A DNA stretch of 64,000 nt, taken from the NCBI RefSeq assembly GCF_900157385.1, contig NZ_LT717700.1:1077818-1141817 (forward strand). Reading direction: 5' to 3'. The first letter of the stretch is position 1, and every line of letters starts with the position of its first letter. A program made the position numbers and the translations under genes. The DNA is from Mycobacterium terramassiliense. Its GTDB lineage: Bacteria > Actinomycetota > Actinomycetes > Mycobacteriales > Mycobacteriaceae. The notes beneath the pieces are model-generated. The model saw nothing but the letters and a program-made list of their open reading frames with translations. It did no database searches and was not told the DNA's origin. Positions 35,909-47,679 of the stretch are shown piece by piece.

Positions 35909-36382
35909 ATGGGAGATCTGACCGTTAACGGGCGACACCACAAGGTCGACGCCGAGGACGACACACCGCTGCTGTACGTGCTGCGCAACCACCTGGGCTT
36001 GAAGGGGACCCGGTTCGGTTGCGGGGTGGGGTTGTGCGGGGCGTGTTTCGTGCTGGCCGACGGCCGTCCGGTGTACTCCTGCGACACCCCGTTGTGGTCG
36101 GTGGCCGGCAAGTCGATCCGCACCGTCGAGGGCCTGGGCGACGACGGGCGGCCGCACCCGGTGGCGCGCGCCCTGGTGGCCGGGCAGGCGGCGCAATGCG
36201 GGTACTGCATGTCCGGGATCGTGGTGGCCGCGGCGGCCCTGCTGGCCGACAATCCCGACCCGACGGACGCGGAGGTGCGCGCCGCCCTGGACCCCAACCT
36301 GTGTCGGTGCGGCTCGCACAATCGGGTGGTCGCCGCGGTGCTGAGCGCCGGCGCCGAAATGCGGGGTTCCGCCGATGCCTGA
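35909..36382 (+). CDS. Molybdenum hydroxylase [2Fe-2S] small subunit (IorA/NicA-like)
   Basis: A 157-residue two-cluster iron-sulfur subunit. The plant-type cluster is bound by FGCGVGLCGACFV and later YSCDTP. The second cluster is bound by QCGYCMSGIV and NLCRCGSHNRVV. The CGVGLCGAC spacing resembles isoquinoline 1-oxidoreductase or nicotinate dehydrogenase small subunits rather than CoxS. An ATG at 35897 in frame is an alternative start; the ATG at 35909 has GGAGG 12 nt and GGAG 3 nt upstream. It passes electrons from the Mo subunit, encoded with an 8-bp overlap, to an unknown acceptor. Confidence 0.9.
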   Translation: MGDLTVNGRHHKVDAEDDTPLLYVLRNHLGLKGTRFGCGVGLCGACFVLADGRPVYSCDTPLWSVAGKSIRTVEGLGDDGRPHPVARALVAGQAAQCGYCMSGIVVAAAALLADNPDPTDAEVRAALDPNLCRCGSHNRVVAAVLSAGAEMRGSADA

Positions 36383-38486
36383 CCTGCCGGAGTCGCTGGC
36401 CTCCAATCCCGTTCTGGGCGAATGGGTTCGGATCGGCTCGGACGGCGTCGTCGAGGTGCGCTCGGGCAAGGTGGAGCTGGGTCAGGGCGTGTTGACGGCG
36501 CTGGCGCAGATCGCCGCCGAGGAGCTCGACGTGGACGTCGCGCGCGTGCGGATGATCGCCGCGGCGACCGACCGCAGCCCCGACGAGGGCTTCACCGCCG
36601 GCAGCCGGTCGATCCAGCAGTCGGGGGCGGCGCTGCGTCAGGTGTGCGCCGAGGCACGGGCGATCTATCTCGACGCGGCGGCGGCCAAGCTGTCCGTCGC
36701 GCCCGAGGAGTTGGACGTCGTCGACGGCGAGTTCGGTGGCCCGCACGGCTTGGCCACCAGCTATTGGGAACTCGCGGACGATTCGCTGTTGGACCGCGCG
36801 GCGACCGGCGAAGCGACGCCCAAGCCCGAGGCGGACTACGCGGTCGTCGGCACCGACGTCGCCCGGCTGGACCTGCCCGACAAGCTGACCGGGCGGCCGC
36901 GCTACCTGCACGACCTCGTTTTGGACGGGCAGCTGTACGGCCGCGTCGTTCGCCCGCGGTCGCGCGGGGCGCACCTGCGCGGCCTCGACACCGCCCCGAC
37001 CCTGGCGCTGCCGGGCGTGGTCACCGTCGTGCGCGACGGCGAGTTCCTGGGCGTAATCGCCGAACGGGAGGAGGTCGCGGTGCGCGCGGCCGAGCGGCTG
37101 CGCGGCGACGCCACCTGGGACCGGCGGCCGACCCTGCCCGACGAGGACGACCTGCCGGGATTTCTCCTGTCGGCGGCGGCCGAGACGTCGGAGCTGGCGT
37201 CCAAAGGGACTGGGGCCGTGGGCGGTTCGACGCGGTCGCATTCGGCCCGCTACCACCGCCCGTACCTGGCGCACGCCTCGATCGGCCCGTCGGCCGCGGT
37301 GGCGCTCGCCCACCCCGACGGCCGACTGGAAATCTGGTCACACAGCCAGGGCGTCCACGTGTTGCGGCGCGAACTGGCCGCGGCGCTGGGCCTGCCGGTC
37401 GATTCGGTGGTGGCGCGCCACGTCGAGGGGGCCGGGTGCTATGGGCACAACGGCGCCGATGACGCCGCCATGGACGCCGCGGTGCTGGCGCGGGCGGTAC
37501 CGGGGCGGCCGGTCCACCTGGTCTGGTCGCGCGGCGACGAATTGGCTTGGGCGCCTTTCGGTCCCGCCGCGGTCGTCGAGGTCGCCGCCGACTGCGGCGA
37601 CGACGGCGCCGTCGTCGACTGGCGCCACGAGATCTGGAGCGGCAGCTACATGGGCCGCCCGGGCACGACGCCGACCTCGGCGTTTCTGGCGGCCAGCGAG
37701 CGCGCCGGTGGCGAGCCGATCCGCGCCGGCGGCGAGCCGCCGGTCGAATGGGGCGGCGGCACCGGCCGCAACGCCGTACCCGGCTACGACTTTCCGTCCT
37801 ATCGGGTGATCAACCACCTGCTGACCGAGATGCCGCTGCGCACCTCGGCGCTGCGTTCGCTGGGGGCGTTCATCAATGTCTTTGCGGCGGAGTCGTTCAT
37901 GGACGAGTTGGCGGTGGCCGCGGGCCGCGATCCTGTCGAGTTCCGGTTGGCGCACCTGTCCGACCAGCGCGGGCGCGCGGTGTTGCGGGCGGCGGCGGAG
38001 CGCGCCGGCTGGGGGAAACGGGCGCGAGCGGAGTCCGTCGGTCACGGCATCGGGTATGCGCGCTACAAGAATTCGGCGGCCTACTGCGCGGTCATCGCGG
38101 AGATCGAGGCGGTTGACGGGGTGCGGGTGCGCCGGCTGGTCATCGCGGTGGATGCCGGGCTGGTCATCAATCCCGACGGCGCGGCCAACCAGATCGAGGG
38201 CGGCGCCGTGCAGGCCACCAGCTGGACCGTCAAGGAGCGAGTCCGCTTCGACGACTTCAACGTCACCAGCGAAACCTGGGAGACGTACCCGATCCTGCGG
38301 TTCTCCGAGGTGCCGACGGTCGACGTCGAATTCCTTGCGGGACAGGGTAATCCACCGTTGGGCATCGGCGAGTGCGCCCAGGGTCCGACGGCCGCCGCGA
38401 TCGCCAATGCCGTGTACGACGCGCTCGGCGTCCGGGTGCGCTCGTTACCGCTGACGCCCGAGCAACTCATCGCCGCGATGGATTAG
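36375..38486 (+). CDS. Molybdopterin-binding large subunit of a xanthine-oxidase-family hydroxylase
   Basis: A 703-residue Mo-cofactor subunit of the IorB/nicotinate-dehydrogenase-like type. Landmarks are VRSGKVELGQGVLTALAQIA near the N-terminus, LPDKLTGRPRYLHDL near residue 170, HVEGAGCYGHNGADDAA near 350, SLGAFINVFAAESFMDELA near 495, and the end motif GIGECAQGPTAAAIANAVYD with the likely catalytic Glu. The CO-dehydrogenase active-site motif AYxCSFR is absent, so it hydroxylates an organic substrate. No FAD or cytochrome subunit is encoded. The 3' end overlaps coxE by 20 bp; the cofactor genes beside it may serve it too. Confidence 0.9.
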   Translation: MPDLPESLASNPVLGEWVRIGSDGVVEVRSGKVELGQGVLTALAQIAAEELDVDVARVRMIAAATDRSPDEGFTAGSRSIQQSGAALRQVCAEARAIYLDAAAAKLSVAPEELDVVDGEFGGPHGLATSYWELADDSLLDRAATGEATPKPEADYAVVGTDVARLDLPDKLTGRPRYLHDLVLDGQLYGRVVRPRSRGAHLRGLDTAPTLALPGVVTVVRDGEFLGVIAEREEVAVRAAERLRGDATWDRRPTLPDEDDLPGFLLSAAAETSELASKGTGAVGGSTRSHSARYHRPYLAHASIGPSAAVALAHPDGRLEIWSHSQGVHVLRRELAAALGLPVDSVVARHVEGAGCYGHNGADDAAMDAAVLARAVPGRPVHLVWSRGDELAWAPFGPAAVVEVAADCGDDGAVVDWRHEIWSGSYMGRPGTTPTSAFLAASERAGGEPIRAGGEPPVEWGGGTGRNAVPGYDFPSYRVINHLLTEMPLRTSALRSLGAFINVFAAESFMDELAVAAGRDPVEFRLAHLSDQRGRAVLRAAAERAGWGKRARAESVGHGIGYARYKNSAAYCAVIAEIEAVDGVRVRRLVIAVDAGLVINPDGAANQIEGGAVQATSWTVKERVRFDDFNVTSETWETYPILRFSEVPTVDVEFLAGQGNPPLGIGECAQGPTAAAIANAVYDALGVRVRSLPLTPEQLIAAMD

Positions 38487-39675
38487 CCAGCGCGTCCAGC
38501 AGTTCGCGCAGGCCGGTCAGCGAGTGCGCGGGCAAAAACAGGTCACAATACGGCAGGGCGGCTGCCATGGCACCGGCCAGCGGTTCGAAATCCCCCCGCG
38601 CCGCACGGGGATTGAGCCACACGAGGGTTGCGGCGCGGCGACGCAGCCGTTCCATGGCGTTCGCGAGCACATCAGGCGGATCGGCGTCCCAGCCGTCAGA
38701 GGCGATGATCACCACCGCCCCGCGCAGCCCGTTGCCGTGGGGTGGGGCCAGCAAGGCGCCCAGGCTGCGGCCGATGAACGTGCCGCCGTAGCGGTCCGTG
38801 ACCTTCGCGTTGGCTTTCTGCAACGCCACCTCGGCCGAGCGGTGCGACAGCACCGACGTGAGCCGGGTCAGCGACGTCGAGAACGCGAAGACCTCCGGTC
38901 GCAGGCCGTGTCGGCGCAGCGCGGCGGCCCGCATCAGATGCAGATAGACCGCCGCGTACGGCTGCATCGAGCGGCTCACGTCGCAAGCCAGGACCACCCG
39001 GCGGGGCCGGCGGCGGGGCCGCGTGCGCGCCAATTGCATTGATTCCCAGCCGGTTTCGCGTGCGGCGCGCATTGTGGCGCGCAGGTCGATGCGCTCGCCG
39101 CCCGCGCTGGGCTCAAACCGCATGCTGCGCCGCCGCGGCCAGCGCGCGACGGTGGCCTCCAGCCAGGAGCCGAGCAGGCGGAGGTCTTGCGCGTCGAAGC
39201 GGTCGAACGGCTCGTCGGCGCGCGCGGCGATCCGGCTGGGCAGCAGATCGGGCAGCAGGACGCTCGTGTCCTCGAAAGCGTCGCGGACGGTGGACGCGCG
39301 GGTGGCCCAGGGCAGTCGTTGCGCGCCCGCGTTCGACGGGCCCCCGGTGGGGCGCAGTGTGCCGGCCGCGGGCGTCTTCGGGCCGGGCAGGGGCAGGGCG
39401 GGCTCGGTGCGCATCGCGCCGTCGGGCCGAGCGGCGCCGAACGCCGCCTCGAAGACCGCGTCGAAGGCGCCGAGGTCTTCCACCCGGTTGACCAAGGTCA
39501 GCCGCGCCGCCCAATACAGCGCCGACGTGGTGTCCGGCACCAGCCGTCGCAGCGCCTGCACGAAGCCGGCCTGGCCGTTGGCGGACACCTGCACCCCCGC
39601 GCCGCGCAGGCGCGCCACCAGGGCGGCCGCGAACGCCGCCAGGTCGACGCCGCGCAACAGCAGTGGGGTGCCCAC
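38467..39675 (-). CDS. coxE: VWA-domain CoxE-like maturation protein
   Basis: A 402-residue protein of the CoxE family (Rv0368c-like). The C-terminal half is a von Willebrand A domain with the metal site VVLACDVSRSMQPYAAVY (DxSxS type) and VVIIASDGWDADPP. CoxE works with the MoxR ATPase CoxD to introduce sulfur and copper into the CO dehydrogenase active site in the well-studied Oligotropha system. GTG start at 39675, 5 bp after coxG. It is the last gene of the cox operon. Confidence 0.88.
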   Translation of the reverse strand: MGTPLLLRGVDLAAFAAALVARLRGAGVQVSANGQAGFVQALRRLVPDTTSALYWAARLTLVNRVEDLGAFDAVFEAAFGAARPDGAMRTEPALPLPGPKTPAAGTLRPTGGPSNAGAQRLPWATRASTVRDAFEDTSVLLPDLLPSRIAARADEPFDRFDAQDLRLLGSWLEATVARWPRRRSMRFEPSAGGERIDLRATMRAARETGWESMQLARTRPRRRPRRVVLACDVSRSMQPYAAVYLHLMRAAALRRHGLRPEVFAFSTSLTRLTSVLSHRSAEVALQKANAKVTDRYGGTFIGRSLGALLAPPHGNGLRGAVVIIASDGWDADPPDVLANAMERLRRRAATLVWLNPRAARGDFEPLAGAMAAALPYCDLFLPAHSLTGLRELLDALANPSRR

Positions 39676-39680
39676 GGACG

Positions 39681-40328
39681 CTAGCGCCTCCGGCGCAGCA
39701 CCCAGATCAGCACCAGCACGGCGAGCACCGCGGCCGCGGCCGCGCCGTACTTCTTGAGCTGGTCGCCGCCGGCCAGGTCGAGCAGGTCAATGGGTTCGGG
39801 CTCGGCGGCCGCGTGGCGCGGTCCGGCGGCGGATTCGGTCGTTGTCGGGGCCGGGCCCGCCGCGGCGCCTGACGTCTGCCCGTTCTTGGCGGCCAGCTCG
39901 GCCTCCAGCGATTCGACGAACTGGCCCAGCAGCTTCTCCGAAACCTGTTGCAGCATGCCGCTGCCGAACTGGGCCAGCTTGCCGACGATCTTCAGATCGG
40001 TGTCGACGGTGACGCTGGTCCGGCCGCCGTCCTCGTGCAGCTGGGCGGTGACCGTGGCGGCCGCGTTGCCGGTGCCCCGCGATTCCTTGCCGTTGCCGTC
40101 GATGACCGCCCGGTGCTGGTCGCGGTCCAGCTCCACGAAGCGCACCTTGCCGCTGAACTCGCTGGTCACCGGTCCGACCTTGACCTTGACCTTGCCGAGG
40201 TAGTCGTCGCCCTCGTGACCGGTCAGCTGCGCTCCGGGCATCAGCGGGATCACCTGCTCCAGGTCGCACAACACGTCCCAGGCCTGCTCGATGGGCGCGC
40301 TGACGGTGAACTGGTTGGCGATCTTCAT
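39681..40328 (-). CDS. coxG: CoxG-like SRPBCC protein with C-terminal membrane anchor
   Basis: A 215-residue protein. Residues 1-145 are an SRPBCC/CoxG domain (IANQFTVSAPIEQAWDVL, IPLMPGAQLTGHEGDDYLG, KVGPVTSEFSGKV). A Pro/Ala linker follows, then a single C-terminal membrane helix (LKKYGAAAAAVLAVLVLIWV) ending RRRR. CoxG recruits CO dehydrogenase to the membrane or hands quinone to it in other bacteria. Rv0369c counterpart. Confidence 0.88.
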   Translation of the reverse strand: MKIANQFTVSAPIEQAWDVLCDLEQVIPLMPGAQLTGHEGDDYLGKVKVKVGPVTSEFSGKVRFVELDRDQHRAVIDGNGKESRGTGNAAATVTAQLHEDGGRTSVTVDTDLKIVGKLAQFGSGMLQQVSEKLLGQFVESLEAELAAKNGQTSGAAAGPAPTTTESAAGPRHAAAEPEPIDLLDLAGGDQLKKYGAAAAAVLAVLVLIWVLRRRR

Positions 40329-40341
40329 GCGGTGAGTCCTC

Positions 40342-41223
40342 TCAGGTACGGCTGTATTCGGTAAACGCGTCGCGAATCAGAGTACGGTCGTCCGGCGTCT
40401 TGGCCAGCGCCCCCAGGCTGGTCAGTGCCGACGCATCGGTATGTTCGGAGACCAGGTCGGCGACGCCGAGCGACACCAGCGCCGCGACCCAGTCGATCGT
40501 CTCGGCGACGCCGGGCGGCTTGTCCAGGTCGAGATCGCGGACGCGACCGACGAACTGCGTGGCGTGCTCGATCAGCGGCGCCGTCGCGCCGGGCACCGTC
40601 CGGCGGACGATCGCGGCGGCCCGGGCGGGCTCGGGGTAGTCGATCCAGTGATACAGGCAGCGGCGGCGGAGCGCGTCGTGCAGGTCGCGGCTGCGGTTGG
40701 AAGTCAGCACCGCGATCGGCGGCCGCTCGGCGACGAAGGTACCGAGCTCGGGCACGGTGACCGCGGATTCCCCCAGGAATTCGAGCAGCAACGCCTCGAA
40801 TTCGTCGTCCGCGCGGTCGATTTCGTCGATGAGCAGCACCGGTGGGGCCGGGCCGCGATGCCGCACACACCGCAGGATGGGCCGATCGACCAGATACGTC
40901 TCGGTGTAGAGGTCCCCTTCTTCGATCCCGGTACCGCGGGCCTCGGCCAGCCTGATGGACAGCAGCTGGCGTTGGTAGTTCCAGTCGTACAGCGCCTCGC
41001 TGGCGGTCAGCCCCTCGTAGCACTGCAGCCGCACCAGCTCGGTGTCCAGCACCGCGGCGAGGGTCTTCGCCGCCGCGGTCTTGCCGACCCCCGGCTCGCC
41101 TTCCAGCAGCAGCGGGCGGCCGAGCGTGACCGCCAGGTAGATCGCCGACGCCGTTCCCGTGTCGAGCAGGTAGTCGTGTGCGTCGAAGCGGGCGACGACG
41201 TCGTCGACGTGGCTGAACGTCAT
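40342..41223 (-). CDS. coxD: MoxR-family AAA+ ATPase (CoxD-like)
   Basis: A 293-residue MoxR ATPase. Walker A is [14 protein letters not shown] near residue 42, Walker B is VLLIDEIDRADDEFE near residue 125, and sensor 1 is AVLTSNRSRDLHDALRRR. With CoxE it forms a chaperone pair that matures the Mo-Cu site of CO dehydrogenase. ATG at 41223; its first base is shared in an ATGA overlap with mocA. Rv0370c counterpart. Confidence 0.92.
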   Translation of the reverse strand: MTFSHVDDVVARFDAHDYLLDTGTASAIYLAVTLGRPLLLEGEPGVGKTAAAKTLAAVLDTELVRLQCYEGLTASEALYDWNYQRQLLSIRLAEARGTGIEEGDLYTETYLVDRPILRCVRHRGPAPPVLLIDEIDRADDEFEALLLEFLGESAVTVPELGTFVAERPPIAVLTSNRSRDLHDALRRRCLYHWIDYPEPARAAAIVRRTVPGATAPLIEHATQFVGRVRDLDLDKPPGVAETIDWVAALVSLGVADLVSEHTDASALTSLGALAKTPDDRTLIRDAFTEYSRT

Positions 41224-41795
41224 GACGTCACCAGCCGGCGGTAGTCCTCCCACGTGTCGACGTCGAGCGGGATCCGACCGTCGACCGCGAGCTCGCGCAC
41301 CTGGCGCCGGCCCGATTCCACGATCTTCCACACCGCCTTGTCGCCGTGCAGTTCGCGCAACTCCCCGAACACGCTGCGGCCCAACCAGAACGGGTGCCCG
41401 ATGCCGTCGTCGTAGCGACACACCGCGATGTCGGCGCCCGGCCCCTCGTCGATCATTCGCCGGAGCGTGGCCGGCTGTACGCCGGGCTGATCGCCCAGCA
41501 TGAGCACGATCCCGTCCGCCCGCGGATCCACCCGGTCCAGTGCGGCGCGTAGCGAGGCCGCGCATCCGGTGCCGGCATCGGAGGCCGTCACGACGTCGAT
41601 TCCGCCCAGCGGCACCGTGTCACGCACCGCGTGCGCCGCGCCGCCGAGGGTGACGATGAGCTGGTCGAACCCAGCGCCGCGGGCGGTCGCCAGGGTGGCG
41701 CCCAGCAGGGTCGTATCCCGGTACGGCAGAAGCTGTTTGGGGGTGCCGAGCCTGCGCGAGCTGCCGGCCGCCAGCACGACGCCGGTGACCCTCAT
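41220..41795 (-). CDS. MocA-like molybdenum cofactor cytidylyltransferase
   Basis: A 191-residue nucleotidyltransferase. The N-terminal GVVLAAGSSRRLGTPKQLLPY is the NTP-binding loop of the MocA/MobA-like group, with VLMLGDQPGVQPATLRRM in the centre. It very likely adds CMP to Mo-molybdopterin, making the MCD cofactor needed by both CO dehydrogenase and the neighbouring hydroxylase. ATGA overlaps at both ends. Rv0371c counterpart. Confidence 0.9.
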   Translation of the reverse strand: MRVTGVVLAAGSSRRLGTPKQLLPYRDTTLLGATLATARGAGFDQLIVTLGGAAHAVRDTVPLGGIDVVTASDAGTGCAASLRAALDRVDPRADGIVLMLGDQPGVQPATLRRMIDEGPGADIAVCRYDDGIGHPFWLGRSVFGELRELHGDKAVWKIVESGRRQVRELAVDGRIPLDVDTWEDYRRLVTS

Positions 41796-42684
41796 GCGCC
41801 AGCTTTCGCGGCGGCGAACGCCGCGCGGCAGCCCGGGCCGCAGAACCAGTAATCCGCGCCGGCCACCCGCAGGTGCTCGGTGCCGGGCCCGATGGTCACC
41901 GTCATGCCGCACACCGGATCGACCGCCCCGGCGGGGGGCTGCGGCGCGGCGGAGCGGCGCAGGTCGCCGTCGCGGATGCCGGCGACCAGCTCGGCGGCGA
42001 TGGAGACCGCGATCTCCGCGGGGGTCTTGGCCCCGATGGCAAGCCCGACCGGGGTGTGCACCCGCGCCCGCTCGGCGTCGGAAAGGTCGAGTTGACCGAG
42101 GATGGCCGCGCCGCGGACCTTGCTGGCCACCAGGCCGACGTAACCGGCGCCGTGATCCAGCGCCGCACGGATCATTTCGGCTTCGGGTCCGCCGTGGCTG
42201 GCGATCACCACCGCCGTGGCACTTCCCACGGAGCCGACGTCGGCACCGCGGCGGACGTCGTAGCCGAGCACCCCGCACAGCTGGGCAAGGGCCTCGGCGA
42301 TCGGGGTGGCGCCGTGGATCTCGATCAGGGGCGCCGGCAGTTGCGGGGTCAAGAAAATCTCCAGCGACCCGCCGGACAGGCACGGGTTGACGACGACGCA
42401 GGCGCCGGGCGCCTCGGGAAAGTGCACGTCGCCGTCGGGAAGCACCCGCAGCAACACGCTTTCGCCCGCCTGCAGCGCGCCCAGCGCCGCCTTGCGGACG
42501 GAGTTCTGCGCGCACTGGCCGCCGACAAAGCCCTCGATGGTGCCGTCCGCCAACAGGATTGCCTCGTCGCCCGCGTAGGACGAGGTGGGCGGCTGGGCAC
42601 GCACCACCGTCGCGTGCACGAACGGCGTCCGTGCCGCCAACAGCTGCTGGGCCCGCTCACTGATCGTCGTCTGCCTGATCGCGC

Positions 42685-42688
<4 letters not shown>
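41792..42688 (-). CDS. XdhC-family cofactor insertion protein fused to a YHS domain
   Basis: A 298-residue protein. Residues 1-240 are an XdhC/CoxF-type domain (FVHATVVRAQPPTSSYAGDE, EGFVGGQCAQNSVRKAAL, and the Rossmann-like VVIASHGGPEAEMIRAAL); XdhC proteins bind Mo-cofactor and deliver it to the apoenzyme. Residues about 252-298 form a YHS/TRASH-like metal-binding domain (VDPVCGMTV and YWFCGPGCRAAF). No ATG or GTG is suitable; TTG at 42688 overlaps the coxL stop as TTGA, in line with the other joints. The fused YHS domain might bind copper for the Mo-Cu site, which is speculative. Confidence 0.85.
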
Positions 42689-45080
<2,392 letters not shown>

Positions 45081-45084
<4 letters not shown>

Positions 45085-45560
45085 GATCCGGCCTCCACGG
45101 GAGCCGCGTGGGACGCCGCCCACTGGATGGAACGCACGATCGTGGTGTATCCGGTGCACCGGCAGATCTGCCCGGAGATCGCCTCCCGGATCGTTTCCTC
45201 GTCGGGATTGGGGTCGCGGTCCAGCAGCGCGCGGGCGGTGATCATCATGCCCGGTGTGCAGAAGCCGCATTGCAGCCCGTGGCAGCGCATGAACCCTTCC
45301 TGAACGGGGTCGAGCTGGCCGTCGACCGCGAGCCCTTCGACGGTCCGGACGCTGTGGCCCGACGCCATCACGGCCAGCATCGTGCACGACTTCACCGGTA
45401 CGCCGTCCACGTCGACCACGCACGTCCCGCAGTTGCTGGTGTCGCAGCCCCAGTGGGTTCCGGTGAGCCGCAACTGATCCCGCAGGAAATGCACGAGCAG
45501 CGTCCGGGGTTCGACCTCGGCGGTCACCTGCTCGCCGTTGACGGTCATGTTCACCTGCAT
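45081..45560 (-). CDS. coxS: CO dehydrogenase [2Fe-2S] small subunit
   Basis: A 159-residue iron-sulfur subunit that passes electrons from CoxL to CoxM. Cluster ligands lie in WGCDTSNCGTCVVDVDG and VKSCTM (plant-type) and in LQCGFCTPGMM and ICRCTGYTTIV (second cluster). The ATG at 45560 follows AAAGGAAC and gives the same length as Rv0374c; a GTG at 45584 overlapping the coxM stop as GTGA is an alternative. Overlaps coxL. Confidence 0.93.
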
Positions 45561-45580
45561 CGGCTTGTTCCTTTCCCGGC

Positions 45581-46456
45581 TCACGCCGTTCTGCCCACCC
45601 GCTGCGCTGCGGTGCGCAGCGTGCGGATGGTCAGTTCGGAGGCGAGGTGCCGCTTGTAGTCCGCGGTGCCGCGCACGTCGGTCACCGGATCGCAGGCCGC
45701 CGCCGCGCGCCGGCCCGCCTCGGCGAAGGTCTCCTCGGTGGCCGGCCGGCCGGCCAGCGCCGCCGCCAGCTCGGCCAGCGCGCGCGGGTCCGGGTTGACC
45801 GCCGTCAGGCCCACGCGCGCGGCCACGATTTCGGTGCCGTCCAGCGTGATGGCCGCCCCGGCCGCCGTGACCGCCCAGTCCCCCACGCGCCGCTCCACCT
45901 TGGCGTAGGCGCTGGAGGTGTTGATCCGCACCGGGATTCGGGCCTCGACCAGGATCTCGTTGTGCGCCAGGGTGGTCTCGTAGGGCCCGGCGACGAACTC
46001 GTCGATCGGTATTTCGCGTTCACCCGAGGGCCCGCGGGCCAGGCACACCGCGTTCAGCACGCTGCACACCGTCACCAGGTCCTCGGCCGGATCCGCCTGG
46101 CACAGCGAACCGCCCAGGGTGCCGCGGTTGCGGACCACCGGGTCGGCGATCACCCGCTCGGCGTCCCGGAAGATCGGGCACACGGCGGCCAGGGTGTCGG
46201 ACTCCAGGATCTCGCGGTGGCGGGTCATGGCGCCGACGCGCACCAGGGTCGGATCGGTGATCACGTAGCCGAGCTCGGGTGCCAGGTCGTTGATGTCGAC
46301 GAGGTACTCCGGGTTGGCGATGCGCAGCTTCATCATGGGCAGCAGGCTGTGCCCGCCCGCGATCACCCGCGCCCCCTCCCCCAGCCGATCCAGCAGCCCG
46401 ACGGCGTGGTCGACGCTGGTTGCGCGTTCGTATTCGAAGGGTCCCGGTACTTGCAT
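45581..46456 (-). CDS. coxM: CO dehydrogenase FAD-binding medium subunit
   Basis: A 291-residue flavoprotein subunit. The FAD contacts are VIAGGHSLLPMMKLR near residue 32 and RNRGTLGGSLCQADPAED near residue 108, with a CODH-type C-terminal domain (VGDWAVTAAGAAI, VRGTADYKRHLASELT). It hands electrons to the quinone pool. Rv0375c counterpart. It lies 31 bp after the XdhC-like gene and just ahead of coxS. Confidence 0.94.
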   Translation of the reverse strand: MQVPGPFEYERATSVDHAVGLLDRLGEGARVIAGGHSLLPMMKLRIANPEYLVDINDLAPELGYVITDPTLVRVGAMTRHREILESDTLAAVCPIFRDAERVIADPVVRNRGTLGGSLCQADPAEDLVTVCSVLNAVCLARGPSGEREIPIDEFVAGPYETTLAHNEILVEARIPVRINTSSAYAKVERRVGDWAVTAAGAAITLDGTEIVAARVGLTAVNPDPRALAELAAALAGRPATEETFAEAGRRAAAACDPVTDVRGTADYKRHLASELTIRTLRTAAQRVGRTA

Positions 46457-46487
46457 TGCTGCAGTGTCAGCCGCGCTGACATGGGCG

Positions 46488-47657
46488 TCAATAGCGAGTT
46501 AAGTAATCCCTGAACTCGCCCTCTACCTGCGGGTCGGGCGCGTCGTGGTGGATGCGACCGGTGGTCTCGGTCAGCGGGCGACCCCCACCGCCCCAGCGCT
46601 TGGCGATGATGTCGGCGGCGATCGACACCGCGGTCTCCTCCGGCGTGCGGGCGCCGAGATCCAGCCCGATGGGGCTGGACAGCCGGTCCAGCTCGGCGTC
46701 GGTCAGCCCCGCGGCGCGCAGCCGGCTCATCCGGTCGTCGTGGGTGCGGCGCGATCCCATCGCGCCGACGTAGCCGACGCGGGGCAGCCCCAGCGCCACC
46801 TGCAGCACGGGCACGTCGAACTTCGGGTCGTGGGTGAGCACGCAGATCACCGTGTTCTCGTCGATGGTGCCCGCCTGCGCCTGGGCGGCGAGGTAGCGGT
46901 GGGGCCAGTCGACGACGACCTGTTCGGCGGTCGGGAAGCGCACCGGCGTGGCGAAGACCTCGCGGGCGTCGCAGACGGTGACCCGGTAGCCCAGGAACGA
47001 GCCCTGTTGCGCCAGGGCGGCCGCGAAGTCGATGGCGCCGAACACCAGCATCCGCGGGCGCGGCGCGAAGCTGGACACGAACACCTCCATGCCGTCGCCG
47101 AGTCGCTGCCCGTCGGGCCCGTACTTGAGGACCTCGCTGCGGCCCACCGCCAGCAGCCCGCGCGCGTCGTCGGCGACCGCCGCGTCGGCGCGCGCCGAGC
47201 CCAGCGATCCCGCGACCGCCTCGGGCCGGACCACAACCCGGCGCCCCACCCATCGCGCGTCCGGGTGGCCGATGACGGTCGCGATCGCGACGGGACGGTT
47301 CTCGCCGATGTCGTCGGCGACGGCGCCGAACTCGGGGAACGTCGCCCGCGAGATCGGCTCGACGAACACGTCGATGACGCCGCCGCACGTCAGCCCGACG
47401 GCGAACGCGTCGCCATCGCTGACCCCATAGCGCTCCAGCCGCGGGATGCCCGTCTTCGCCACCTCGGTCGCGGCGTCATACACCGCGCCCTCCACGCAGC
47501 CACCCGACACCGAGCCGGCCACCGTGCCGTCGGGCGCCACCACCATCGAGGCCCCCGACGGCCGCGGCGCCGACCGAAAGGTCCGGACCACCGTCCCGAG
47601 CCCAGCTGTGTCGCCGGCACGCCAGATCGACACCAGCTGGGCAAGCACGTCACGCAC
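46488..47657 (-). CDS. XdhC/CoxI-family protein
   Basis: A 389-residue protein of the XdhC/CoxF/CoxI group (Rv0376c-like). The N-terminal part has AGLGTVVRTFRSAPRPSGAS, GSVSGGCVEGAVYD and GLTCGGVIDVFVEP; the C-terminal Rossmann domain has VICVLTHDPKFDVPVLQVAL, VGYVGAMGSRRTHDDR and GLDLGARTPEETAVSIAADI. It probably protects or sulfurates the Mo cofactor before insertion. First gene of the cox operon; GTG start at 47657, preceded 6 nt upstream by TACTTT on its own strand, so the operon mRNA may be leaderless. Confidence 0.9.
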   Translation of the reverse strand: MRDVLAQLVSIWRAGDTAGLGTVVRTFRSAPRPSGASMVVAPDGTVAGSVSGGCVEGAVYDAATEVAKTGIPRLERYGVSDGDAFAVGLTCGGVIDVFVEPISRATFPEFGAVADDIGENRPVAIATVIGHPDARWVGRRVVVRPEAVAGSLGSARADAAVADDARGLLAVGRSEVLKYGPDGQRLGDGMEVFVSSFAPRPRMLVFGAIDFAAALAQQGSFLGYRVTVCDAREVFATPVRFPTAEQVVVDWPHRYLAAQAQAGTIDENTVICVLTHDPKFDVPVLQVALGLPRVGYVGAMGSRRTHDDRMSRLRAAGLTDAELDRLSSPIGLDLGARTPEETAVSIAADIIAKRWGGGGRPLTETTGRIHHDAPDPQVEGEFRDYLTRY

Positions 47658-47679
47658 TCTCTCAAAGTAGGCTCATGGC
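47658..47679. promoter_or_regulatory. Compact divergent promoter with overlapping -10 boxes
   Basis: Only 22 bp separate the divergent cox operon and the LysR gene. On the plus strand TAGGCT (47668-47673) lies 6 nt before the LysR GTG. On the minus strand TACTTT (47669-47664) lies 6 nt before the XdhC GTG. The two boxes share the central TA. Both transcripts would start at their initiation codons, and polymerase could not occupy both at once. Confidence 0.65.
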